Below, piece by piece: positions 28,421-38,344 of a stretch of DNA of 64,000 bases (positions within the stretch are counted from its first letter, which is position 1; every line of letters begins with the position of its first letter). The position numbers and the translations under genes were made by a program. Location of the stretch: positions 2,232,001 to 2,296,000 of the forward strand of contig CAWUCO010000207.1 of assembly GCA_963920705.1 (NCBI GenBank), written 5' to 3'. The notes beneath the pieces are model-generated. The model was not told the origin of the DNA, did no database searches, and was given only the letters and a program-made list of their open reading frames with translations. The DNA is from Odiellus spinosus. Its lineage: Eukaryota; Arthropoda; Arachnida; Opiliones; Phalangiidae.

Positions 28421-28434
28421 CTGTCACTTCAGTC

Positions 28435-28450
28435 TAACACGAAAGTGTTA
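28435..28450 (+). other. Hairpin with GAAA loop after the foldback arm
   Basis: TAACAC (28435-28440), loop GAAA, then GTGTTA (28445-28450) form a perfect 6-bp stem directly beyond the CTTCAG end of the foldback element. Flanking AGT and ACT could extend it past a one-base bulge. It marks the boundary between the foldback element and the minisatellite. Its function is unknown. Confidence 0.6.
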
Positions 28451-28484
28451 ACTTCTATATTAAAAGACTAGCCCTTTAAAAAGT

Positions 28485-29640
28485 GATTCAGTCAAATCTC
28501 TACATTTTTACCAGTGCCCATTAATCCCAATTAAAATTAATTTTTTCATTTTTTTTATGTTAATAGCTGGGGCAGCCGCACTTGATTCAGTTAAATCTCT
28601 ACATTTTTACCAGTGCCCTTTAATCCCAATTAAAATTAATTTTTTCATAATTTTTTATGTTAATAGCTGCGGCAGCCGCATTTGATTCCAGTCAAATCTC
28701 TACATTTTTACCATTGCCTTTTAATCCCAATTAAAATTAATTTTTTCATTATTTTTGATGTTAATAGCTGGGGCAGCCGCACTTGATTCAGTCAAATCTC
28801 TACATTTTTACCATTGCCCTTTAATCCCAATTAAAATTATTTTTTTCATTATTTTTGATGTTAATAGCTGCGGCAGCCGCACTTGATTCAGTCAAATCTC
28901 TACATTTTTACCATTGCCCTTTAATCCCAATTAAAATTAGTTTTTACATTATTTTTGAAGATAATAGCTGGGGCAGCCGCACTTGATTCAGTCAAATCTC
29001 TACATTTTTACCATTGCCCTTTAATCCCAATTAAAATTAATTTTTTCATTATTTTTGATGTTAATAGCTGGGGGAGCCGCACTTGATTCAGTCAAATCTC
29101 TACATTTTAACATTGCCCTTTAATCCCAATTAAAATTAATTTTTACATTATTTTTGATGTTAATAGCTGGGGCAGCCGCACTTGATTCAGTCAAATCTCT
29201 ACATTTTTACCAGTGCCCTTTAATCCCAATTAAAATTAATTTTTTCATAATTTTTGATGTTAATAGCTGCGGCAGCCGCACTTGATTCCAGTCAAATCTC
29301 TACATTTTTACCAGTGCCCTTTAATCCCAATTAAAATTAATTTTTTCATAATTTTTTATGTTAATACCTCCGACAGCCGCAATGAAATCATTTTATTTTC
29401 CCCATTGCCCTTTAAACCAAATTTAAATTAAATTTTTCATCAATTTTGATGTTAATACCTCCGACAGCCGCAGTGAAATCTTTAGATTTTCCCCATTGCC
29501 CTTTAAACCAAATTTAAATTAATTATTTCAGCAATTTTGATGTTCATACCTCCGACAGCCGCAGCGAAATCTTTATATTTTCCCCATTGCCCTTTAAACC
29601 AAATTCCAATTAATTTTTTCATTATTTTTGATGTTAATAC
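28485..29640 (+). repeat. ~100-bp minisatellite, about nine units plus three diverged
   Basis: Units are marked by GATTCAGTCAAATCTCTACA at about 28485, 28584, 28684, 28785, 28885, 28985, 29085, 29184 and 29284 (spacing 99-101 bp). Each continues with TGCCCTTTAATCCCAATTAA and ends in TTAATAGCTGSGGCAGCCGC, where S is G or C. In units with C the end forms TGCGGC-A-GCCGCA (e.g. 28668-28680). Three further units of about 90 bp (from about 29382, 29473 and 29562) have diverged to TGAAATC...TTCCCCATTGCCCTTTAAACC and TACCTCCGACAGCCGCA. The repeat occurs only inside the insertion. Its role is unknown; central minisatellites are common in some non-autonomous transposons. Confidence 0.92.
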
Positions 29641-29732
29641 CTTCCTTATTGCCGTTCGGAATGGCAAGTCGTTCGGAATTTCACTCATTTTTAAAAAGGG
29701 GAGTACTTTTAAGGCGGAGAAATTGAAAATTA
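29641..29732. other. Spacer between minisatellite and second inverted repeat
   Basis: This short unique stretch has GTTCGGAAT twice, 17 bp apart (near 29653 and 29670). It also has AAGGCGGAGAAAT (29711-29723), which recurs inverted at 30026-30038. No gene is visible. Confidence 0.5.
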
Positions 29733-30233
29733 ATGTTATTCTATGGGATTTACATTTTTTGCAAGAGACTTACCTTTCAGATTTATTTTCTAATGCTTCC
29801 AAATATTTTACAGGCTTTATTTTAAGACTAATTTCATAATTTTATACCGATTAGTTTGGTCACAGTCTATAAACGGCAAAAATATGAAGAAGGAGAAATT
29901 AAGTCATTAGAGTTCAATACCCATAGCCTCCAAATCAAGCGCGCGCGCTCGTGCTCGTGATTTTAAAAAGCCATATAAAACCTAAGCCTAATTTGTCAAA
30001 TTAGGCTTAGGTTTTTGGCGAATCTATTTCTCCGCCTTACTTTTTCCTCCGTTTTCATGAATAGATTGTGGGCCAACTAATCGGTGTAAAATTATGAAAT
30101 TAGTCTTAAAATAAAGCTTGAAACTTAATTCATACCACACGGAAAATCCAAGTCTGAAAAATATCCGGAAGTATTAGAAAATAAATCTGAAAGGTAAGGC
30201 ACTTTCAAAAAACCAAATCCCATAGAATAACAT
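29733..30233. mobile_element. Second, diverged inverted-repeat element
   Basis: The left arm (29733-29859) and right arm (30073-30233) are imperfect reverse complements. Shared blocks in mirror order are ATGTTATTCTATGGGATTT, CTTACCTTTCAGATTTATTT, CTTTATTTTAAGACTAATTT and CCGATTAGTT. The right arm carries roughly 34 bp more, including CTTAATTCATACCACACGG. The centre of the element is the hairpin at 29977-30015. The structure fits an old MITE or a decayed foldback element, older than the neighbouring foldback because its arms have diverged much more. No reading frame in it looks protein-coding. Confidence 0.72.
29977..30015 (+). other. Perfect 18-bp-arm hairpin containing TTAGGC
   Basis: The left arm AAAACCTAAGCCTAATTT (29977-29994), spacer GTC and right arm AAATTAGGCTTAGGTTTT (29998-30015) are exact reverse complements. 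The hairpin sits in the middle of the second inverted-repeat element. It contains TTAGGCTTAGG, which resembles the nematode-type telomere unit TTAGGC, but there are fewer than two units, so this may be coincidence. An alternating GCGCGCGCGC stretch lies just upstream, near 29940. Confidence 0.8.
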
Positions 30234-30548
30234 TACGAATTTGGCCATGCGCGAAACCAGCTAAGTACCAAAAAAAGGGTCAACTTCAGAATTAATTTTA
30301 AAATACTTAGACTTAATATTTTTAAATGAAACTTGAAAAGTTCAACATTCGAACCTTGCTCTACCATTTAAAAGTGATTATAACTGTAACAAATAATTCC
30401 TCTTTTAGTTCTGTCAATCACTGGACTTGTCCTCGAAAGAGTCGATTTTAATGTTATTCTATGGGAGAATGGAGCGTTTTGATTGGCTAGAGACTGAATT
30501 TTTTAGGAAATCAAAATAACATTACAGATGATGATGGGCCCAATACAT
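30234..30548. other. Insertion tail; no gene seen
   Basis: This is mostly unique sequence between the second inverted-repeat element and the terminal hairpin. It contains a third copy of ATGTTATTCTATGGGA (30451-30466), the motif that bounds the element at 29733 and, inverted, at 30218-30233. AATAACATTA follows near 30515 in the opposite sense. This suggests another remnant of the same family. No reading frame or RNA fold of note is visible. Confidence 0.55.
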
Positions 30549-30566
30549 AGAACCCTACCGGGTTCT
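30549..30566 (+). other. Hairpin at the right end of the insertion
   Basis: AGAACCC (30549-30555), loop TACC and GGGTTCT (30560-30566) form a perfect 7-bp stem. It ends only four bases (CCGA) before satellite resumes at 30571. A G+C-rich hairpin close to one end is a hallmark of Helitron-type 3' ends, but the expected CTRR terminus is absent. The assignment therefore remains open. Confidence 0.7.
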
Positions 30567-32029
30567 CCGAATTTTTCATTTTTAGCAAAAATCACTTAAT
30601 TTTTTGTTTCTAGACGAGATAACCTAATTTTCATTTTAAGGCAAAATATCGTCATTTTTCGTCTTAAACAATAATAATAACATTTTTCATTTTTAGCTCA
30701 AATAACCTACTTTTTTGTTTTATGCAAAGTAGCAGCATTTATTATTTTTAGCCCAGAAGACATATTTTCCATTTTTAGCAAAAATCACTTAATTTTTGGT
30801 TTCTAGACGAGATAACCTAATTTTCATTTTAAGGCAAAATATCGTCATTTTTCGTTTTAAATAATAATAACCACATTTTTCATTTTTAGCTCAAATAACC
30901 TGTTTTTTTTTAAGCCAAAGTAGCCTCATTTATTATTTCTAGCCCAGAAGATCTATTTTTCATTTTTAGCAAAAATCACTTAATTTTTTGATTCTAGACG
31001 AGAAAACCTAATTTTTATTTTAAGGCAAAATATCGTCATTTTTTGTTTTAAACAATAATAACCACATTTTTCATTTTTAGCTCAAATAACCTACTTTTTT
31101 GTTTTATGCCAAAGTAGCCGCATTTATTATTTTTAGCCCAGAAGACATATTTTCCATTTTTAGCAAAAATCACTTAATTTTTGGTTTCTAGACGAGATAA
31201 CCTAATTTTCAATTTAAGGCAAAATATCGTCATTTTTCGTTTTAAACAATAATAACCACATTTTTCATTTTTAGCTCAAATAACCTCATTTTCCGATTTA
31301 AGCCAAAATAGCCTCATTTATTATTTTAAGCCCAGAAGACATATTTTTCATTTTTAGCAAAAATCACATAATTTTTGGTTTCTAGACGAGATAACCTAAT
31401 TTTCATTTTAAGGCAAAATATCGTCATTTTTCGTTTTAAACAATAATAACCACATTTTTCATTTTTAGCTCAAATAACCTACTTTTTCGTTTTATGCCAA
31501 AGTAGCCACATTTATTATTTTTAGCCCAGAAGACATATTTTTCATTTCTAGCAAAAATCACTTAATTTTTGGTTTCTAGACGAGATAACCTAATTTTCAA
31601 TTTAAGGCGAAATATCGTCATTTTTCTTTTTAAACAATAATAACCACAATATTAATTATTAGCTCAAATAACTTACTTTTTCGTTTTAAGCCAAAGTAGC
31701 CACATTTTTCATTTTTAGCAAAAATCACTTAATTTTTTGTTTCTAGACGAGATGACCCAATTTTCATTTTAAAGCAAACTATCGTCATTTTTCATTTTAA
31801 ATAATAATAACCACATTTTTCATTTTTAGCTCAAATAACCTGTTTTTTTTTAAGCCAAAGTAGCCTCATTTATTATTTCTAGCCCAGAAGATCTATTTTT
31901 CATTTTTAGCAAAAATCACTTAATTTTTTGATTCTAGACGAGAAAACCTAATTTTTATTTTAAGGCAAAATATCGTCATTTTTTGTTTTAAACAATAATA
32001 ACCACATTTTTCATTTTTAGCTCAAATAA

Positions 32030-35000
32030 CCTACTTTTTTGTTTTATGCCAAAGTAGCCGCATTTATTATTTTTAGCCCAGAAGACAAATTTTTCATTTT
32101 TAGCAAAAATCACTTAATTTTTGGTTTCTAGACGAGATAACCTAATTTTCATTTTAAGGCAAAATATCGTCATTTTTCGTTTTAAACAATAATAACCACA
32201 TTTTTCATTTTTAGCTCAAATAACCTACTTTTTCGTTTTATGCCAAAGTAGCCGCATTTATTATTTTTAGCCCAGAAGACATATTTTTCATTTTTAGCAA
32301 AAATCACTTAATTTTTGGTTTCTAGACGAGATAACCTAATTTTCATTTTAGGGCAAAATATCGTCATTTTTCGTTTTAAACAATAATAACCACATTTTTC
32401 ATTTTTAGCTCAAATAACCTACTTTTTCGTTTTATGCCAAAGTAGCCGCATTTATTATTTTTAGCCCAGAAAACAAATTTTTCATTCTTAGCAAAAATCG
32501 CTTAATTTTTGGTTTCTCGACGAGATAACCTAATTTTCATTTTAAGGCAAAATATCGTCATTTTTCGTTTTAAACAATAATAACCACATTTTTCATTTTT
32601 AGCTCAAATAACCTACTTTTTTGTTTTATGCCAAAGTAGCCGCATTTATTATTTTTAGCCCAGAAGACATATTTTTCATTTTTAGCAAAAATCACTTAAT
32701 TTTTGGTTTCTAGACGAGATAACCTAATTTTCATTTTAAGGCAAACTATCGTCATTTTTCGTTTTAAACAATAATAACCACATTTTTCATTTTTAGCTCA
32801 AATAACCTCATTTTCCGATTTAAGCCAAAATAGCCTCATTTATTATTTTTAGCCCAGAAGACATATTTTTCATTTTTAGCAAAAATCACTTAATTTTTGG
32901 TTTCTAGACGAGATAACCTAATTTTCAATTTAAAGCAAAATATCATTTTTCGTTTTAAACAATAATAACCACATTTTTCATTTTTAGCTCAAATAACCTA
33001 CTTTTTCGTTTTATGCCAAAGTAGCCGCATTTATCATTTTTAGCCCAGAAGACATATTTTTCATTTCTAGCAAAAATCACTTAATTTTTGGTTTCTAGAC
33101 GAGATAACCTAATTTTCAATTTAAGGCGAAATATCGTCATTTTTCTTTTTAAACAATAATAACCACAATATTAATTATTAGCTCAAATAACTTACTTTTT
33201 CGTTTTAAGCCAAAGTAGCCACATTTATTATTTTTAGCCCAGAAGACATATTTTTCATTTTTAGCAAAAATCACTTAATTTTTGGTTTCTAGACGAGATA
33301 ACCCAATTTTCATTTTAAAGCAAACTATCGTCATTTTTCATTTTAAATAATAATAACCACATTTTTCATTTTTAGCTCAAATAACCTACTTTTTTGTTTT
33401 ATGCCAAAGTAGCCGCATTTATTATTTTTAGCCCAGAAGACATATTTTTCATTTTTAGCAAAAATCACTTAATTTTTTGTTTCTAGACGAGATAACCTAA
33501 TTTTCATTTTAAGGCAAAATATCGTCATTTTTCGTCTTAAACAATAATAATAACATTTTTCATTTTTAGCTCAAATAACCTACTTTTTTGTTTTATGCAA
33601 AGTAGCTGCATTTATTATTTTTAGCCCAGAAGACATATTTTCCATTTTTAGCAAAAATCACTTAATTTTTGGTTTCTAGACGAGATAACCTAATTTTCAT
33701 TTTAAGGCAAAATATCGTCATTTTTCGTTTTAAACAATAATAACCACATTTTTCATTTTTAGCTCAAATAACCTACTTTTTTGTTTTAAGCCAAAGTAGC
33801 CTCATTAATTATTTTTAGCCCAGAAGATCTATTTTTCATTTTTAGCAAAAATCACTTAATTTTTGGTTTTTAGACGAGATAACCTAATTTTCAATTTAAA
33901 GCAAACTATCGTCATTTTTCGTTTTAAACAATATAAACCACATTTTTCAATTTTAGCTCAAATAACCTACTTTTTTGGTTTTATGCCAAAGTAGCCGCAT
34001 TTATTATTTTTAGCCCAGAAGACAAATTTTTCATTTTTAGCAAAAATCACTTAATTTTTGGTTTCTAGACGAGATAACCTAATTTTCATTTTAAGGCAAA
34101 ATATCGTCATTTTTCGTTTTAAACAATAATAACCACATTTTTCATTTTTAGCTCAAATAACCTACTTTTTCGTTTTATGCCAAAGTAGCCGCATTTATTA
34201 TTTTTAGCCCAGAAGACATATTTTTCATTTTTAGCAAAAATCACTTAATTTTTGGTTTCTAGACGAGATAACCTAATTTTCATTTTAGGGCAAAATATCG
34301 TCATTTTTCGTTTTAAACAATAATAACCACATTTTTCATTTTTAGCTCAAATAACCTACTTTTTCGTTTTATGCCAAAGTAGCCGCATTTATTATTTTTA
34401 GCCCAGAAAACAAATTTTTCATTCTTAGCAAAAATCGCTTAATTTTTGGTTTCTCGACGAGATAACCTAATTTTCATTTTAAGGCAAAATATCGTCATTT
34501 TTCGTTTTAAACAATAATAACCACATTTTTCATTTTTAGCTCAAATAACCTACTTTTTTGTTTTATGCCAAAGTAGCCGCATTTATTATTTTTAGCCCAG
34601 AAGACATATTTTTCATTTTTAGCAAAAATCACTTAATTTTTGGTTTCTAGACGAGATAACCTAATTTTCATTTTAAGGCAAACTATCGTCATTTTTCGTT
34701 TTAAACAATAATAACCACATTTTTCATTTTTAGCTCAAATAACCTCATTTTCCGATTTAAGCCAAAATAGCCTCATTTATTATTTTTAGCCCAGAAGACA
34801 TATTTTTCATTTTTAGCAAAAATCACTTAATTTTTGGTTTCTAGACGAGATAACCTAATTTTCAATTTAAAGCAAAATATCATTTTTCGTTTTAAACAAT
34901 AATAACCACATTTTTCATTTTTAGCTCAAATAACCTACTTTTTCGTTTTATGCCAAAGTAGCCGCATTTATCATTTTTAGCCCAGAAGACATATTTTTCA

Positions 35001-35830
35001 TTTCTAGCAAAAATCACTTAATTTTTGGTTTCTAGACGAGATAACCTAATTTTCAATTTAAGGCGAAATATCGTCATTTTTCTTTTTAAACAATAATAAC
35101 CACAATATTAATTATTAGCTCAAATAACTTACTTTTTCGTTTTAAGCCAAAGTAGCCACATTTATTATTTTTAGCCCAGAAGACATATTTTTCATTTTTA
35201 GCAAAAATCACTTAATTTTTGGTTTCTAGACGAGATAACCCAATTTTCATTTTAAAGCAAACTATCGTCATTTTTCATTTTAAATAATAATAACCACATT
35301 TTTCATTTTTAGCTCAAATAACCTACTTTTTTGTTTTATGCCAAAGTAGCCGCATTTATTATTTTTAGCCCAGAAGACATATTTTTCATTTTTAGCAAAA
35401 ATCACTTAATTTTTTGTTTCTAGACGAGATAACCTAATTTTCATTTTAAGGCAAAATATCGTCATTTTTCGTCTTAAACAATAATAATAACATTTTTCAT
35501 TTTTAGCTCAAATAACCTACTTTTTTGTTTTATGCAAAGTAGCTGTATTTATTATTTTTAGCCCAGAAGACATATTTTCCATTTTTAGCAAAAATCACTT
35601 AATTTTTGGTTTCTAGACGAGATAACCTAATTTTCATTTTAAGGCAAAATATCGTCATTTTTCGTTTTAAACAATAATAACCACATTTTTCATTTTTAGC
35701 TCAAATAACCTACTTTTTTGTTTTAAGCCAAAGTAGCCTCATTAATTATTTTTAGCCCAGAAGATCTATTTTTCATTTTTAGCAAAAATCACTTAATTTT
35801 TGGTTTTTAGACGAGATAACCTAATTTTCA
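32030..35830 (+). repeat. Ten-monomer higher-order repeat, exact 1937-bp spacing
   Basis: Two adjacent copies lie at about 32030-33893 and 33967-35830. The private variants GACAAATTTTTCATTTTT (32084 and 34021), AAACAAATTTTTCATTC (CAAAT at 32474 and 34411) and CGTCTTAAAC (33533 and 35470) each repeat at exactly 1937 bp. Few differences are visible; one is GTAGCTGCATT against GTAGCTGTATT. The copies part at about 33894/35831, where TTTTCAATTTAAAG replaces TTTTCATTTTAAGG. This is one of the youngest amplifications in the array. Confidence 0.88.
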
Positions 35831-38344
35831 TTTTAAGGCAAACTATCGTCATTTTTCGTTTTAAACAATAATAACCACATTTTTCATTTTTAGCTCAAAT
35901 AACCTACTTTTTCGTTTTATGCCAAAGTAGCCGCATTTATTATTTTTAGCCCAGAAGACATATTTTTCATTTCTAACAAAAATCACTTAATTTTTGGTTT
36001 CTAGACGAGATAACTTAATTTTCAATTTAAAGCAAAATATCATCATTTTTCGTTTTAAACAATAATAACCACATTTTTCATTTTTAGCTCAAATAACCTG
36101 TTTTTTTTTTAAGCCAAAGTAGCCTCATTTATTATTTCTAGCCCAGAAGATCTATTTTTCATTTTTAGCAAAAATCACTTAATTTTTTGATTCTAGACGA
36201 GAAAACCTAATTTTTATTTTAAGGCAAAATATCGTCATTTTTTGTTTTAAACAATAATAACTACATTTTTCATTTTTAGCTCAAATAACCTACTTTTTTG
36301 TTTTATGCAAAGTAGCAGCATTTATTATTTTTAGCCCAGAAGACATATTTTTCATTTTTAGCAAAAATCACTTAATTTTTGGTTTCTAGACGAGATAACC
36401 CAATTTTCATTTTAAAGCAAACTATCGTCATTTTTCATTTTAAATAATAATAACCACATTTTTCATTTTTAGCTCAAATAACCTGTTTTTTTTTAAGCCA
36501 AAGTAGCCTCATTTATTATTTCTAGCCCAGAAGATCTATTTTTCATTTTTAGCAAAAATCACTTAATTTTTTGATTCTAGACGAGAAAACCTAATTTTTA
36601 TTTTAAGGCAAAATATCGTCATTTTTTGTTTTAAACAATAATAACCACATTTTTCATTTTTAGCTCAAATAACCTACTTTTTTGTTTTATGCCAAAGTAG
36701 CCGCATTTATTATTTTTAGCCCAGAAGACATATTTTCCATTTTTAGCAAAAATCACTTAATTTTTGGTTTCTAGACGAGATAACCTAATTTTCAATTTAA
36801 GGCAAAATATCGTCATTTTTCGTTTTAAACAATAATAACCACATTTTTCATTTTTAGCTCAAATAACCTCATTTTCCGATTTAAGCCAAAATAGCCTCAT
36901 TTATTATTTTAAGCCCAGAAGACATATTTTTCATTTTTAGCAAAAATCACATAATTTTTGGTTTCTAGACGAGATAACCTAATTTTCATTTTAAGGCAAA
37001 ATATCGTCATTTTTCGTTTTAAACAATAATAACCACATTTTTCATTTTTAGCTCAAATAACCTACTTTTTCGTTTTATGCCAAAGTAGCCACATTTATTA
37101 TTTTTAGCCCAGAAGACATATTTTTCATTTTTAGCAAAAATCACTTAATTTTTTGTTTCTAGACGAGATGACCCAATTTTCATTTTAAAGCAAACTATCG
37201 TCATTTTTCATTTTAAATAATAATAACCACATTTTTCATTTTTAGCTCAAATAACCTGTTTTTTTTTAAGCCAAAGTAGCCTCATTTATTATTTCTAGCC
37301 CAGAAGATCTATTTTTCATTTTTAGCAAAAATCACTTAATTTTTTGATTCTAGACGAGAAAACCTAATTTTTATTTTAAGGCAAAATATCGTCATTTTTT
37401 GTTTTAAACAATAATAACCACATTTTTCATTTTTAGCTCAAATAACCTACTTTTTTGTTTTATGCCAAAGTAGCCGCATTTATTATTTTTAGCCCTGAAG
37501 ACATATTTTTCATTTTTAGCAAAAATCACTTAATTTTTTGTTTCTAGACGAGATAACCTAATTTTCATTTTAAGGCAAAATATCGTCATTTTTCGTCTTA
37601 AACAATAATAATAACATTTTTCATTTTTAGCTCAAATAACCTACTTTTTTGTTTTATGCAAAGTAGCAGCATTTATTATTTTTAGCCCAGAAGACATATT
37701 TTCCATTTTTAGCAAAAATCACTTAATTTTTGGTTTCTAGACGAGATAACCTAATTTTCAATTTAAGGCAAAATATCGTCATTTTTCGTTTTAAACAATA
37801 ATAACCACATTTTTCATTTTTAGCTCAAATAACCTCATTTTCCTATTTAAGCCAAAATAGCCTCATTTATTATTTTAAGCCCAGAAGACATATTTTTCAT
37901 TTTTAGCAAAAATCACATAATTTTTGGTTTCTAGACGAGATAACCTAATTTTCATTTTAAGGCAAAATATCGTCATTTTTCGTTTTAAACAATAATAACC
38001 ACATTTTTCATTTTTAGCTCAAATAACCTACTTTTTCGTTTTATGCCAAAGTAGCCGCATTTATTATTTTTAGCCCAGAAGACATATTTTTCATTTTTAG
38101 CAAAAATCACTTAATTTTTGGTTTCTAGACGAGATAACCTAATTTTCATTTTAAGGCAAAATATCGTCATTTTTCATTTTAAACAATAATAACCACATTT
38201 TTCATTTTTAGCTCAAATAACCTACTTTTTCGTTTTATGCCAAAGTAGCCGCATTTATTATTTTTAGCCCAGAAGACATATTTTTCATTTTTAGCAAAAA
38301 TCACTTAATTTTTGGTTTCTAGACGAGATAACCTAATTTTCATT

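Larger units (their letters stand above)
26801..28432. mobile_element. Foldback element with 407-bp inverted arms
   Basis: The left arm (26796-27202 counting the shared ATATT) and right arm (28014-28420) are reverse complements of identical length. I count only about five mismatches, all in the inner 90 bp or so, around 27150-27202. The loop between them is 811 bp. Each arm is itself built from tandem repeats: two 75-bp units outside and three 36-bp units next to them. Long arms made of internal tandem repeats around a non-coding loop are typical of foldback-type (FB/TIR) DNA transposons and large MITEs. The right side continues 12 bp further (28421-28432, CTGTCACTTCAG), as if a third 75-bp unit were beginning. 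The left side lacks these bases, so the left end is slightly truncated or recombined. Confidence 0.8.
26801..30570. mobile_element. 3770-bp composite non-coding insertion in the satellite
   Basis: This is the only non-satellite stretch of the window. It interrupts one monomer between GACATATT and ATTTTTCAT, and the satellite resumes in the same phase on the other side. The order inside is: a foldback element (26801-28432), a roughly 100-bp minisatellite (28485-29640), a second inverted-repeat element (29733-30233), and a tail ending in a hairpin (30549-30566). There is no transposase, helicase, integrase or reverse-transcriptase reading frame, so any mobility would depend on proteins supplied elsewhere. 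Exact retention of the interrupted monomer suggests that the whole 3.77 kb entered in one event or as nested insertions at one point. I cannot assign a superfamily. Tandem repeats plus a terminal hairpin recall non-autonomous Helitron-like elements, but the expected termini are not present. Confidence 0.75.

Noticed and set aside
28468..28471. CTAG after the hairpin at 28435-28450, as a Helitron 3' end
   Set aside because: The distance from the hairpin (17 bp) is longer than usual, the following base does not help, and the minisatellite continues directly. The evidence is too weak to call an end here.
29537..29839. 100-codon forward open frame
   Set aside because: It runs from the last diverged minisatellite unit across a spacer into the left arm of an inverted-repeat element, and shows no domain or coding bias. 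The overlapping reverse frame at 29503-29688 is equally unsupported.
29998..30011. Telomere repeat
   Set aside because: There are fewer than two TTAGGC units and they lie inside a perfect hairpin; this is not a telomeric tract.
26801..30570. LTR retrotransposon or virus-derived insertion
   Set aside because: The long repeats are inverted, not direct. There is no primer-binding site, polypurine tract or gag/pol-like reading frame.
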